NCBI RefSeq assembly: GCF_016863135.1
Contig: NZ_BOOH01000001.1
Span: 124,001 to 188,000 of the forward strand
Source of the DNA: Planobispora longispora
GTDB lineage: Bacteria > Actinomycetota > Actinomycetes > Streptosporangiales > Streptosporangiaceae
Direction: 5' to 3'
DNA length: 64,000 nucleotides
Part shown: positions 43,004-52,770 of the stretch, in pieces
How positions within the stretch are numbered: the first letter of the stretch is position 1
Layout: every line of letters starts with the position of its first letter
Made by a program: the position numbers and the translations under genes
The notes under the pieces: model-generated
What the model was told of the DNA's origin: nothing
Seen by the model: only the letters and a program-made list of their open reading frames with translations
Databases searched by the model: none

Positions 43004-44299
43004 TCAGCTCCAGTCCTTGAAGATGCCGCGGTACTTCTCGTCGACGGTCTTGAGCATGTCCTCGGGGGTCGTCTTGCCGCCCACCAGGGCCTGGTAGCCC
43101 TCCAGCAGCGGCTGGAAGAGCTGGCCGCCCTCGGGGATCCACGGCCGGGCGGTCGCGGTGTCCATGATCGGCTTGAAGACCGCGACGTCCTGGTTGCCCT
43201 GCACGTCGGGGTTGTCGTAGGCCGAGGTGCGGGTCGGCAGGAGGCTGATCTCCTTGGCGATCTTCGCCTGGGATTCGGGCGTGCTCATGAACCGGATGAA
43301 CTCGTACGAGGCGTCGATGTTCTTGGAACCGGCGTAGATGGCGTAGTTCCAGCCGCCGGTGGGGGCGCCGGCCTTGACCGAGCCCGCCGGGACCGGGGCG
43401 ATGCCCAGGTTCGCCTTGTCCTGGAACTCCTTGCCCTGGTAGATCTCCGACAGCGCCCACGGGCCGTTGTAGATCATCGCGGCCTTGCCGTCCTTGAGGG
43501 CGGTCATCGCGTTGGCGTAGCTGTCCTGGATGGCGGGCTTGGCCGCGGCGCCCGAGGTGATCAGGTCGGAGACGACGCCCATCGCCTTGACGTTCTCGGG
43601 CGAGTTGACGGTGATCTTCTTGCCCTGGACGTCGAGCATGTCGCCGCCCTCGCCGTACATGAAGGGCAGCAGGAAGTAGGCGTCGACGTTGAGCGCCAGG
43701 CCGTTGACGCCGGTCTTCTCCTTGACGTCGAGCGCGGCCTGCTTGAGCTCGGCGACCGTGGCCGGGGCCTTGTCCCAGCCGGCCTCCTTGAGGAGCTTCT
43801 TGTTGTAGATCAGCGCCAGGGTGTCGGTGACCTGCGGGACCGCGTAGGTCTTGCCGTTGTACTTGGTGCTGCTCAGCGGGCCGGCCAGGAAGTCGGACTC
43901 GTTCTCGACGGCACGGGTGCCGTCCAGCGGCTGCAGGTAGCCGAGCGAGGCGAACTGGGAGGTCCAGGCGACCTCGGAGCGGATCAGGTCGGGCGCGCCG
44001 GAGCCGGACTGGGCCGCAGTCTGGAACTTGTTCTGCGCCTGGTCCGACGGGACGTTGACGTAGTTCACCTTGATGTTCGGGTACTTCGCCTGGAACTCCT
44101 TGATGAGCGCCTGGAACGTCGGGCCCTCGCTGTCCGGGCGGACGGTGTCCCACCAGGTGATCTCGCCGCTGATCTTCGTCGGGTCGGACGGGGCGGACTG
44201 GGCGGGGGCCGCCGTCGAACCGCTGTCGCCGCCGCCACAGGCGGAAACCGCCAGGGCGAGGGCCGCGACGATCGTCGCAGCCGAGAAGGCTCGCCGCAT
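43004..44299 (-). CDS. malE: Maltose/maltodextrin-binding lipoprotein
   Basis: Product of 431 residues. Signal peptide MRRAFSAATIVAALALAVSAC with lipobox cysteine C21, then ITWWDTVRPDSEGPTFQALIKEF...PNIKVNYVNV, GAPDLIRSEVAWTSQFASLGYLQPLD, YAVPQVTDTLALIYNKKLL, AAMIYNGPWALSEIYQG and GGWNYAIYAGSKN, the cluster D maltose-binding pattern of Gram-positives. AGGAGAAAG precedes ATG 44299. First gene of malEFG-glucosidase-lacI; the promoter lies in the divergent region shared with the amylopullulanase, which carries TTGCNGCAA operators. Confidence 0.9.
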   Translation of the reverse strand: MRRAFSAATIVAALALAVSACGGGDSGSTAAPAQSAPSDPTKISGEITWWDTVRPDSEGPTFQALIKEFQAKYPNIKVNYVNVPSDQAQNKFQTAAQSGSGAPDLIRSEVAWTSQFASLGYLQPLDGTRAVENESDFLAGPLSSTKYNGKTYAVPQVTDTLALIYNKKLLKEAGWDKAPATVAELKQAALDVKEKTGVNGLALNVDAYFLLPFMYGEGGDMLDVQGKKITVNSPENVKAMGVVSDLITSGAAAKPAIQDSYANAMTALKDGKAAMIYNGPWALSEIYQGKEFQDKANLGIAPVPAGSVKAGAPTGGWNYAIYAGSKNIDASYEFIRFMSTPESQAKIAKEISLLPTRTSAYDNPDVQGNQDVAVFKPIMDTATARPWIPEGGQLFQPLLEGYQALVGGKTTPEDMLKTVDEKYRGIFKDWS

Positions 44300-44661
44300 G
44301 TCTTTCTCCTCATAGCTCAGGGAACCGGCCGGGAGCAGGAGAGCCGCCGGGCCGGTGTGGAGTACGCCGGACGTTACGCCGACGTGAACCTCTTTGGAAG
44401 AACTTGCTGCAAGAGTCTGCAAACTTGTTACATATCGACCTAATACCCCAAACCAGCCCAACCGCTCCGGCGGGCGCGCAATCGAGAATACCCGCACGTC
44501 ACAGGGGTTTTTCCGGCTTCGATCACCCATCCCCGGTAGGGGTGAGGGGCCTCCGAGCACCCCGGGAAGACTGTGATTCAGAAAGTTGCCGCAAGGGATT
44601 GCACAGATCATGTCCGGTGAGTAACTTCCGGGCAACACCCCCGAAACACCGTGGAGGCCCC
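44300..44661. promoter_or_regulatory. Divergent malE/amylopullulanase control region
   Basis: 362 bp without a gene. Two copies of the palindromic element TTGCNGCAA are present: inside CTTGCTGCAAG at 44403-44413 and inside GTTGCCGCAAG at 44585-44595. The first is followed by AGTCTGCAAACT (44414-44425), a looser half-site pair. The copies are 182 bp apart, one nearer each start codon (104 bp from malE, 67 bp from the amylopullulanase GTG). Amylase and maltose promoters of Streptomyces carry related LacI/MalR (Reg1) elements built from CTTGCAG/CTGCAAG. The segment 44370-44480 is AT-rich. Confidence 0.75.
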
Positions 44662-47600
44662 GTGCCCCGGCCGCTCCCCCCACGGCTCGCGAGGACGACC
44701 GCCCCGGCGGGCGCGCTCACGGCCGTGCTGGTCACCGCATCCCTGTTAGCCGCGCCCGCCGCCGCGGCGGGCCCATCCGCCTCCGCGACGTCACCGGCTC
44801 CGCGGGCCGCGCTGGTCTCGGCGCTGAGCCGTACCGCGGAACCCTCCGACCGGGACCTCGCCCGCGACGCGCTCCGCGCCGACCTGAGCCGCGAGCGCTT
44901 CTACTTCGCGATGACCGACCGCTTCGCCAACGGCGACCCCGGCAACGACCGGGGCGGGCTGTCCGGCGACCGGCTCGCCACCGGATTCGACCCCGCGCAC
45001 AAGGGCTTCTACCAGGGCGGCGACCTGACCGGCCTGCTGGAGCGGCTCGACTACATCCAGAAGCTCGGCAGCACCGCGCTCTGGATCACCCCGGCGTTCC
45101 GGAACCGGCCGGTGCAGGGCACCGGCGACGACGTCTCGGCCGGCTACCACGGCTACTGGATCACCGACTTCACCCGCATCGACCCGCACCTGGGCACCAA
45201 CGCCCAGATGAAGAAGCTGGTCAAGGAGGCCCACAAGCGCGGGATGAAGGTCTTCTTCGACATCATCACCAACCACACGGCCGACGTGATCGACTACGCG
45301 GAGAAGACCTACGCCTACCGCTCCAAGGCCGCCCATCCCTACCTCGACGCGAACGGCACCCCGTTCGACGACCGCGAGTACGCCGGCGGGGACGCCTTCC
45401 CCAAGGTCACGACCCGCTCCTTCCCCTACACGCCGGTCGCGCCGAAGGGCGTCAAGACGCCGTCCTGGCTGAACGACCCGACGATGTACCACAACCGGGG
45501 CGACTCCACCTTCAGCGGCGAAAACTCCGAGTACGGCGACTTCTTCGGCCTCGACGACCTGTGGACCGAGCGTCCCGAGGTCGTCAGGGGCATGACCGAC
45601 ATCTACAAGACCTGGGTGCGCGAGACCGGCATCGACGGCTTCCGCATCGACACCGCCAAGCACGTCAACATGGAGTTCTGGGAGCGCTTCTCCCCGGCCC
45701 TGCGCGGCTACGCCGCCCAGCGCGGCAACAAGCGCTTCTTCATGTTCGGCGAGGTCTACTCCGGCGACCCGGCCTTCACCAGCCGCTACTCCACCCGCGG
45801 CGCCATGAACGCCACCCTGGACTTCCCCTTCCAGGAGGCTGCAAGGTCTTTCAGCGGCGGCAAGGAGCCCGCCTCCCGGCTGGCCCGGCTGTTCGCCGGG
45901 GACGACTACCACACCGACGCCGACGGCAACGCCTCCTCACTGCCGACCTTCCTCGGCAACCATGACATGGGCCGCATCGGGCGGTTCCTGGCCCAGGACA
46001 ACCCGGGCGCGCCGGATGCCGAGCTGCTCAGGCGCGATCTGCTGGCCCACGAGCTGATGTACCTCACGCGCGGACAGCCGGTCGTCTACTACGGCGACGA
46101 GCAGGGCTTCACCGGTCCCGCCGAAGGCTCAGGCGGAGACCAGGACGCCCGCCAGTCCATGTTCGCTTCCAAAACCGCAAGTTATCTCTCCAACGATCTC
46201 ATCGGTACCGACGCCACCCACGCGCAGGACAACTACACCCCCTCGCACCCGCTCTACCAGGGCATCTCCTCCCTGGCGAAGCTCCGCGACGCCCACCCGG
46301 CGCTGGCCGACGGCGCGCAGGTCGAGCGCCTGGCCTCCGGCGGCGTCTACGCCTTCTCCCGGATCGACGCGCGCGCGCAGGTGGAGTACGTCGTCGCGGT
46401 CAACAACGCCGAGCAGCCGGCCACCGTGCAGGTGCCGACGTTCTCGGCGAACCTCGGCTTCACCAAGGTGTACGGCGAGGCCGCAGCCTCCGTCACCACC
46501 GGCGCCGACGCGAAGCTCGGGGTGACCGTCCCGGCCCTGTCGGCGGTCGTCTACCGGGCCTCGGCGAAGCTCGCCGCCCCGGCCGCGGCCCCGGCCGTCT
46601 CGATCGCGCTCCCGGGGGCCGAGATCAGGGGCACCGCCGAGGACGGCCGGATCCCGGTCACCGCGACCGTGCCGGGCGCCGGCTTCGACCAGGTCACCTT
46701 CGCCGCGAAGGTCGGCGACGGCGGCTGGAAGGTGCTGGGCACCGACGACGCGCCCAACCTGTCGGGCGAGAGCCGTACCTTCCGGGTCTTCCACGACCTG
46801 AAGGGCCTCACGGCCGGAACGAAGATCACTTACAAGGCCGTGGTGAAGGACTCCGCGGGCCGGTTCGCCTCCGCGACCGCGACCGCGACCGTGGCCCCCG
46901 AGCCGGAGCCCGAGGAGCCCGGCGCGGTCAAGCGCGACTGGCTCGTCGTGCACTACCAGCGCGCCGACTACGACGGCTGGGGCCTGCACGTCTGGGGTGA
47001 CGTCGAGAACCCCACCGACTGGGCCGAGCCCCTCCCGCTGACCGGCGAGGACGCCTACGGCCGCTTCGCCTGGATCAAGCTGAAGCCGGGCGCGGCGAAC
47101 GTCGGGATCATCGCCCACAAGGGCGACGAGAAGGACGGCGGCGACCGGATCGTCAACCCGGCCAAGAACGGCGAGGTCTGGCTGGCCGAGGGCAAGCCGG
47201 ACGCCTACCCCTCCCGCGCCGCCGCCCAGGGGTACGCGACCGTCCACTACAACCGGCCGGACAAGGACTACGACGGCTGGGGCCTGCACCTGTGGGGCGA
47301 CGGTCTGGCCGACGGCGTGCCCACCGAGTGGGCCTCTCCGCGGCAGCCGGACGGCGCCGACTCCTACGGCGCCTTCTGGAAGATCCCGCTGAAGGACGCC
47401 TCGCTCCCGGTCAACTACATCATCCACAAGGGCGACACCAAGGATCCCGGCCCCGACCAGGCGTTCACCCCGGCGCGGCAGCCGGACGCCTACGTCACCT
47501 CGGGTGCGGCGGCGATCCATCCCACCCGCGCCGCCGCCGAGAACGTGGCGATCCTGCATTACCACCGGCCGGACGGGAACTACGACGGCTGGGGACTGCA

Positions 47601-50478
47601 CCTGTGGGGCGACGTGGCGAACCCCACCGAGTGGGCGAGCCCGCTCCAGCCCGCCGGGACGGACGGCTTCGGCGTCCACTTCCGCGTCCCTCTGAAAGAG
47701 GGGGCGAAGAACGTGAGCTACATCATCCACAAGGGCGACGAGAAGGACCTCCCGTCCGACCAGGCGCTCGACCTGACCGCCGACGGCCACGAGATCTGGC
47801 GGGCCGCGGCGACCGAGGGCCACGTGCTGCCGCAGGCGGCGGCGCGCGGCGCCGACGCCGACCTGTCCAAGTCCTCCGCCCACTGGATCGACCGGACCAC
47901 CGTCGCCTGGAAGGTGCGGCCCTCGGCCGCGCTCACCTACACGCTGGCGTTCTCCGCCAAGGGCGACATCGCCTACGACAAGGGAGACCTGACCGGCGAC
48001 CACCGCCTGATCCGGCTCTCCCCGGGCTCGCTGACCGACGCGCAGAAGGCGAAGTGGCCGCACCTGGCCGGGCACGCCGCGCTCACGGTGGACCCGCGCG
48101 ACGCCGGCCTGGTGCAGGAGGCGCTGCGCGGCCAGGTCGTGGCCGTCGAGCGGGACGCCTCGGGCGTGCTGCTGACCGCGACCGGCGTGCAGATCCCCGG
48201 CGTGCTCGACGACGTCTACGCCGGGGCGGCCGGCGCCGAGCTCGGCCCGGACGCCTCCGGCGCGCTGCCCCGCCTGTCCGTCTGGGCGCCGACCGCGCGC
48301 AAGGTGGAGCTGGCGCTCTACCGGGACGCCTCCGGCGGGAGCCGCAGCGTGCACGCGATGCGCCGCGACGACGCCACCGGCGTCTGGTCGGCGCGGGGCC
48401 TGCCGGCCTGGAAGGGGCGCTACTACACCTTCCTGGTCACGGTCTACTCCCCCGCCGCGGGCAAGGTCGTCACCAACGAGGTGACCGATCCGTACAGCGT
48501 CTCGCTGGCCGCCGACTCGGTCCGCAGCCAGCTGGCAGACCTGTCCGACCGGTCGCTGCGGCCCGAGGGCTGGGCCTCCCTGGCCAAGCCCTCGGCCGTG
48601 CCGCAGGAGAAGGCGTCGGTCTACGAGCTGCACGTGCGCGACTTCTCCGCCTCCGACACGACGGTCCCGGCCGAGCGGCGCGGCACCTACGCGGCCTTCA
48701 CCGGCGACTCCGCGGGCATGAAGGAACTGCGCGCGCTGGCCGCCGACGGGCTGACCCACGTGCACCTGCTGCCGGTCTTCGACATCGCGACCATCCCGGA
48801 GCGCCGGGCCGACCGCGCCGAGCCGGACTGCGACCTGGCCGCGCTGCCCGCCGACTCCGACAGGCAGCAGGAGTGCGTGGCGAAGACGGCGGCCGAGGAC
48901 GGCTTCAACTGGGGTTACGACCCGCGGCACTACACCGTGCCGGAGGGCTCCTACGCCTCCGACCCGGACGGCGCCGCGCGGATCAAGGAGTTCCGGCAGA
49001 TGGTCGCGGGCCTGAACGGCGCGGGCCTGCGGGTGGTCATGGACGTGGTCTACAACCACACCCACGCCGCCGGGCAGGACCCGACCTCGGTGCTCGACCG
49101 GATCGTGCCCGGCTACTACCACCGGCTGCTGGACGACGGCGCGGTGGCCACCTCCACCTGCTGCGCCAACACCGCGCCCGAGCACGCGATGATGGGCAAA
49201 CTGGTCGTCGACTCCATCGTCACCTGGGCGAAGCAGTACAAGATCGACGGCTTCCGGTTCGACCTGATGGGCCACCACCCCAAGGCGAACATGGTCGCCG
49301 TGCGCGAGGCCCTGGACGAGCTGACCCTCGCCAGGGACGGCGTGGACGGCAAGTCGATCATCCTGTACGGCGAGGGCTGGAACTTCGGCGAGGTCGCCGA
49401 CGGCGCCCGCTTCGAGCAGGCGACCCAGCTCAACATGGCCGGGACCGGCATCGGCACCTTCAACGACCGGCTGCGCGACGCGGTGCGCGGCGGCGGCCCG
49501 TTCGACCCCGACCCCCGGGTGCAGGGCTTCGGCTCCGGCCTGGCCGGGTCGCCCAACGGCTCGCCCGCCAACGGCACCGCCGAGGAGCAGCGGGCCCGGC
49601 TGCTGCGCTACCACGACCTGATCAAGGTGGGGCTCACCGGCAACCTGCGCGACTACCGCTTCACCGCCTCCTCCGGCAAGGAGGTCAAGGGCTCGGAGGT
49701 CGACTACAACGGCGCTCCCGCCGGGTACACCGCCGCGCCCGGCGAGGCCGTGACCTACGTGGACGCCCACGACAACGAGACGCTGTTCGACGCGCTGGCC
49801 TACAAGCTGCCGCAGGCGACCCCGATGGCCGACCGGGTGCGCATGCAGACGCTCTCGCTGGCCGCGTCCGCGTTGTCGCAGGGCACCGCGTTCGTGCACG
49901 CCGGGAGCGAGCGGCTGCGCTCCAAGTCGCTGGACCGCAACTCCTACGACTCCGGCGACTGGTTCAACCGGCTGCTGTGGGACTGCGCCCGGGGCAACGG
50001 CTTCGGCGCGGGCCTGCCGCCCAAGGCCGACAACGAGGACAAGTGGCCCTACGCCAGGCCGCTGCTCGCCGACCCGGCGCTCAAGCCGGACTGCGCCGCG
50101 ATCGGCTCGGCCCGGGCCCGGTACGGCGAGCTGCTGAAGATCCGCGCCTCCTCCCCCGCCTTCGCGCTGGGCTCCCTGGCCGAGGTGCAGAAGCGGCTGT
50201 CGTTCCCGGCGGGCGGCGGCGCGGAGACCCCGGGTGTGCTGACCATGCACCTGGACGCCTCCGGGCTCGACCCGAAGTGGAAGTCGGTCACCGTCGTCTT
50301 CAACGCCACCCCCGAGCAGCGGGCGCAGGCCGTGCCCGCGCTCAAGGGCGGCCGGGTGACGCTCCACCCGGTCCAGGCGGAGGGGGAGGACGCCGTCGTG
50401 AAGCAGTCGGCCTTCGACGCCGCCACCGGCACGCTGACGGTCCCGGCCCGCACGGTCGCCGTCTTCGTGCAGTCCTAG
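44662..50478 (+). CDS. Secreted amylopullulanase with two GH13 domains and three CBM41
   Basis: Product of 1,938 residues that should cut both alpha-1,4 and alpha-1,6 bonds of starch outside the cell. GTG 44662 has GGAGG 4 nt upstream and starts a signal peptide ending near AAA-G. Domain order: GH13 alpha-amylase domain (~75-610; D330, E364, D435); Fn3-like domain (~645-755); three CBM41 starch-binding modules (~760-850, 859-950, 963-1055, each with DGWGLH-WGD); pullulanase N2-like and CBM48 domains; GH13_14 pullulanase domain with NWGYDP and VVYNHTH (D1534, E1571, D1704); DUF3372-type end. Both active sites look intact. No cell-wall anchor is visible. Confidence 0.93.
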   Translation: MPRPLPPRLARTTAPAGALTAVLVTASLLAAPAAAAGPSASATSPAPRAALVSALSRTAEPSDRDLARDALRADLSRERFYFAMTDRFANGDPGNDRGGLSGDRLATGFDPAHKGFYQGGDLTGLLERLDYIQKLGSTALWITPAFRNRPVQGTGDDVSAGYHGYWITDFTRIDPHLGTNAQMKKLVKEAHKRGMKVFFDIITNHTADVIDYAEKTYAYRSKAAHPYLDANGTPFDDREYAGGDAFPKVTTRSFPYTPVAPKGVKTPSWLNDPTMYHNRGDSTFSGENSEYGDFFGLDDLWTERPEVVRGMTDIYKTWVRETGIDGFRIDTAKHVNMEFWERFSPALRGYAAQRGNKRFFMFGEVYSGDPAFTSRYSTRGAMNATLDFPFQEAARSFSGGKEPASRLARLFAGDDYHTDADGNASSLPTFLGNHDMGRIGRFLAQDNPGAPDAELLRRDLLAHELMYLTRGQPVVYYGDEQGFTGPAEGSGGDQDARQSMFASKTASYLSNDLIGTDATHAQDNYTPSHPLYQGISSLAKLRDAHPALADGAQVERLASGGVYAFSRIDARAQVEYVVAVNNAEQPATVQVPTFSANLGFTKVYGEAAASVTTGADAKLGVTVPALSAVVYRASAKLAAPAAAPAVSIALPGAEIRGTAEDGRIPVTATVPGAGFDQVTFAAKVGDGGWKVLGTDDAPNLSGESRTFRVFHDLKGLTAGTKITYKAVVKDSAGRFASATATATVAPEPEPEEPGAVKRDWLVVHYQRADYDGWGLHVWGDVENPTDWAEPLPLTGEDAYGRFAWIKLKPGAANVGIIAHKGDEKDGGDRIVNPAKNGEVWLAEGKPDAYPSRAAAQGYATVHYNRPDKDYDGWGLHLWGDGLADGVPTEWASPRQPDGADSYGAFWKIPLKDASLPVNYIIHKGDTKDPGPDQAFTPARQPDAYVTSGAAAIHPTRAAAENVAILHYHRPDGNYDGWGLHLWGDVANPTEWASPLQPAGTDGFGVHFRVPLKEGAKNVSYIIHKGDEKDLPSDQALDLTADGHEIWRAAATEGHVLPQAAARGADADLSKSSAHWIDRTTVAWKVRPSAALTYTLAFSAKGDIAYDKGDLTGDHRLIRLSPGSLTDAQKAKWPHLAGHAALTVDPRDAGLVQEALRGQVVAVERDASGVLLTATGVQIPGVLDDVYAGAAGAELGPDASGALPRLSVWAPTARKVELALYRDASGGSRSVHAMRRDDATGVWSARGLPAWKGRYYTFLVTVYSPAAGKVVTNEVTDPYSVSLAADSVRSQLADLSDRSLRPEGWASLAKPSAVPQEKASVYELHVRDFSASDTTVPAERRGTYAAFTGDSAGMKELRALAADGLTHVHLLPVFDIATIPERRADRAEPDCDLAALPADSDRQQECVAKTAAEDGFNWGYDPRHYTVPEGSYASDPDGAARIKEFRQMVAGLNGAGLRVVMDVVYNHTHAAGQDPTSVLDRIVPGYYHRLLDDGAVATSTCCANTAPEHAMMGKLVVDSIVTWAKQYKIDGFRFDLMGHHPKANMVAVREALDELTLARDGVDGKSIILYGEGWNFGEVADGARFEQATQLNMAGTGIGTFNDRLRDAVRGGGPFDPDPRVQGFGSGLAGSPNGSPANGTAEEQRARLLRYHDLIKVGLTGNLRDYRFTASSGKEVKGSEVDYNGAPAGYTAAPGEAVTYVDAHDNETLFDALAYKLPQATPMADRVRMQTLSLAASALSQGTAFVHAGSERLRSKSLDRNSYDSGDWFNRLLWDCARGNGFGAGLPPKADNEDKWPYARPLLADPALKPDCAAIGSARARYGELLKIRASSPAFALGSLAEVQKRLSFPAGGGAETPGVLTMHLDASGLDPKWKSVTVVFNATPEQRAQAVPALKGGRVTLHPVQAEGEDAVVKQSAFDAATGTLTVPARTVAVFVQS

Positions 50479-50483
50479 GAAGC

Positions 50484-50515
50484 TCCGGGGCCGCCGTCCG
50501 GACGGCGGCCCCGGA
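50484..50515 (+). terminator. Perfect 32-bp palindromic terminator
   Basis: TCCGGGGCCGCCGTCC followed immediately by its exact complement, 6 bp after the amylopullulanase stop. No unpaired loop exists in the DNA, so 3-4 central bases must open. Confidence 0.8.
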
Positions 50516-50580
50516 AAGAGACCGGGCCGTGCGGGGAACGGCCCCGAGAACGCCCGGACCGCTCCGGTCCGGGAATGCCA

Positions 50581-50610
50581 CCGGGCCGGGTGTTGCAGCA
50601 CCCGGCCCGG
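50581..50610 (+). promoter_or_regulatory. Leader hairpin with operator-like core before the amylase gene
   Basis: CCGGGCCGGGTG (50581-50592) and CACCCGGCCCGG (50599-50610) pair perfectly around TTGCAG. The loop and right arm contain TTGCAGCAC (50593-50601), one base from TTGCNGCAA. It lies 36 bp before the amylase GTG. It could be a second terminator, an operator, or both. Confidence 0.5.
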
Positions 50611-50646
50611 CACGGGAACCCATCCATCACTCCTGGAGGCCCCACC

Positions 50647-52512
50647 GTGGAATCCTACAAATCCCCCGACCCCCGGCCCGCCCCCCGATCACCCGCCCCT
50701 CGACTCCCCGCCCGCGGGACCCGCGCCCGCACGGCCCTGGCCGCCGCGGCGCTGAGCGTCCTGGCGGGCGCCGCCGTGCTCGTGCCCGTCACGCTCGGCG
50801 CCTCCTCCTCCGCCGCCGCCTCCTCCACCGCTCTCTCCGCGGTCCAGGCGGCGCCCCCGGCCGGCACCGGCCCCATCGTCAAGCTCTGGAGCTGGAACTG
50901 GAACTCGGTGGCGCGCGAGTGCGTCGACGTTCTCGGCCCGGCCGGGTACGGCGCCGTCCAGGTCTCCCCGCCGCACGACTCGATGAGCAAGGGCGGCTCG
51001 GTCTGGTGGGACGTCTACCAGCCCGCCCGCTACACGCTCACCAGCAAGTTCGGCGACGAGAACGCCTTCAAGAACATGATCGACGCCTGCCACGGCGCGG
51101 GCGTCAAGGTGCACGTCGACGCGGTCGTCAACCACATGACCGGTCAGGGCAGCACCAGCTACGGCGGCTACTCCTTCAGCAAGTACAACTATCCCGGCCT
51201 CTACTCCTCCTGGGACTTCCGCAACTCGCCCTCCTGCGTCATCGACGACGAGGACTACAAGAAGAACGGCTGGCGGGTGCAGAACTGCGAGCTGGTCAGC
51301 CTGGCCGACCTCGACACCGGATCCGGGTACGTCCGCGACCGGATCGCCGGCTGGCTCAACAGGCTCACCGCCCTGGGGGTCGACGGCTTCCGCATCGACG
51401 CGGCCAAGCACATCCACCCCGACGACCTGGCCGCCATCAAGGCCAAGCTGACCGGCTCGCCGTACCTGCACCTGGAGGTCATCTACGGCGAGGGCGAGGC
51501 GGTCCAGCCGAGCCAGTACACCGGCATCGGCGACGTGCACGAGTTCGTCTTCGGCCGCAAGATGAAAGAGCAGTTCACCGGCCAGATCAAGTGGCTGAGG
51601 ACGTTCGGCGAGAGCTGGGGACTGTCGGTGCCCGCCGACAGGGCCGTGACGTTCGTCGACAACCATGACACCGAGCGCAAGGACGCCTCCAAGAACGACG
51701 CCACGCTCAACTACAAGTACGGCGACACCTACAAACTGGCCAACGTCTTCATGCTCGCCTGGCCGTACGGCACGCCGCGCGTCTACTCCGGCTTCACCTG
51801 GAGCGACAAGGAGGCGGGCCCTCCGTCCGCGAACGGCGGCTTCGTCACCGACACCGACTGCGGCAACGGCCGCTGGACCTGCTTCCACCGGCAGATGGCC
51901 GGGATGGCCGGCTTCCACAAGGCCGTCGCGGGGACTTCGGTCGCCGACTGGTACGACAACGACGACAACGTCATCGCCTTCAGCCGCGGGAACAAGGGCT
52001 GGGTCGCGATCAACAACGGGAGCGGCTCCGTCACCCGCACCTTCACCACCGGCCTGCCCGCCGGGACCTATGCCAACGTCGCCGGGAGCGGCTCGGTGAC
52101 CGTGGGATCCGGCGGCACCGCGAGCGTCACCGTCCCCGCCAAGAGCGCCGTGGCCGTCCACGTCGGCGGCGGCCCCACCCCGACCCCGACGGCCACCCCC
52201 TCCCCGACGGTGAGCCCCGGCAGGGTCGCCGCCTCCTTCAACGCGAACGCGACCACCTACTGGGGCCAGAACGTCTTCGTCGTCGGCGACGCGGCCGAGC
52301 TGGGCTCCTGGAACCCGGCGAACGCGGTGGCGCTGTCGGCGGCCGACTATCCCGTCTGGAAGGCCACGGTGAACCTGCCCGCCGGAAGGACGATCTCCTA
52401 CAAGTACATCAAGAAGAATCCTGACGGCTCGGTGACGTGGGAGAGCGATCCCGACCGCTCCTTCACCACCCCGGCGACCGGCACGGTGACCCGTACCGAC
52501 ACCTGGCGCTGA
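50647..52512 (+). CDS. Secreted alpha-amylase with C-terminal CBM20
   Basis: Product of 621 residues hydrolysing internal alpha-1,4 bonds of starch. An unusually long, Arg/Pro-rich signal region (residues 1-~65, hydrophobic core TALAAAALSVLAGAAVLVPV) leads to a GH13_32 Streptomyces-type domain: VDAVVNHMTG, GFRIDAAKH (D251), LEVIYGEGEAV (E277), FVDNHDTE (D341). An all-beta domain C follows, then a Pro/Thr linker ([18 protein letters not shown]) and a CBM20 starch-binding domain (NVFVVGDAAELGSWNPANAV, WESDPDRSF). GTG 50647 is preceded by GGAGG. It lies behind the amylopullulanase and may have its own promoter or depend on read-through. Confidence 0.94.
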   Translation: MESYKSPDPRPAPRSPAPRLPARGTRARTALAAAALSVLAGAAVLVPVTLGASSSAAASSTALSAVQAAPPAGTGPIVKLWSWNWNSVARECVDVLGPAGYGAVQVSPPHDSMSKGGSVWWDVYQPARYTLTSKFGDENAFKNMIDACHGAGVKVHVDAVVNHMTGQGSTSYGGYSFSKYNYPGLYSSWDFRNSPSCVIDDEDYKKNGWRVQNCELVSLADLDTGSGYVRDRIAGWLNRLTALGVDGFRIDAAKHIHPDDLAAIKAKLTGSPYLHLEVIYGEGEAVQPSQYTGIGDVHEFVFGRKMKEQFTGQIKWLRTFGESWGLSVPADRAVTFVDNHDTERKDASKNDATLNYKYGDTYKLANVFMLAWPYGTPRVYSGFTWSDKEAGPPSANGGFVTDTDCGNGRWTCFHRQMAGMAGFHKAVAGTSVADWYDNDDNVIAFSRGNKGWVAINNGSGSVTRTFTTGLPAGTYANVAGSGSVTVGSGGTASVTVPAKSAVAVHVGGGPTPTPTATPSPTVSPGRVAASFNANATTYWGQNVFVVGDAAELGSWNPANAVALSAADYPVWKATVNLPAGRTISYKYIKKNPDGSVTWESDPDRSFTTPATGTVTRTDTWR

Positions 52513-52521
52513 CCCCGTCCC

Positions 52522-52569
52522 GGCGGTGGGCGGCACGGACGCGGGCCGCGCCCGTGCCGCCCACCCGCC
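52522..52569 (+). terminator. Terminator of the amylase gene
   Basis: TGGGCGGCACGG (52527-52538) pairs with CCGTGCCGCCCA (52552-52563); the stem continues outward over GGCGG/CCCGCC with one bulged C. It starts 9 bp after the stop. Confidence 0.8.
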
Positions 52570-52721
52570 GTCATGACGGCACGCCGGCCGGGTTGACGGC
52601 GAGCACGCAGGCGACGGGCGGGTCGAGCTCGAGGGTCTCGGTCCGGGGCCGAAGCCGATCTCGAGCACCCCGTCGGTGGGCCGCTGGGTCGCGCGGCAGG
52701 GCATGATGGGGCAGAGCCGAC

Positions 52722-52747
52722 CCAGGGGCGTCCCCGGACGCCCCTGG
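52722..52747. promoter_or_regulatory. Perfect palindrome before the esterase gene
   Basis: CCAGGGGCGTCC and GGACGCCCCTGG are exact complements separated by CC, 23 bp before the esterase ATG. It would form a stable hairpin in the leader, hiding or exposing the ribosome site, or may serve as an operator. Confidence 0.45.
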
Positions 52748-52770
52748 CCCCCGATGCGGTCTGGAGTGGG

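Noticed and set aside
44404-44661. Upstream extension of the amylopullulanase frame
   Set aside because: It would run through the operators; the GTG at 44662 has GGAGG and starts a proper signal peptide.
46129-50613. 1,494-codon minus-strand frame
   Set aside because: Antisense to the amylopullulanase, whose domains and catalytic residues are unmistakable.
47292-51668. 1,458-codon plus-strand frame spanning two amylase genes
   Set aside because: Arg/Gly/Ala-rich shadow in another frame; it crosses a perfect terminator and both gene boundaries.
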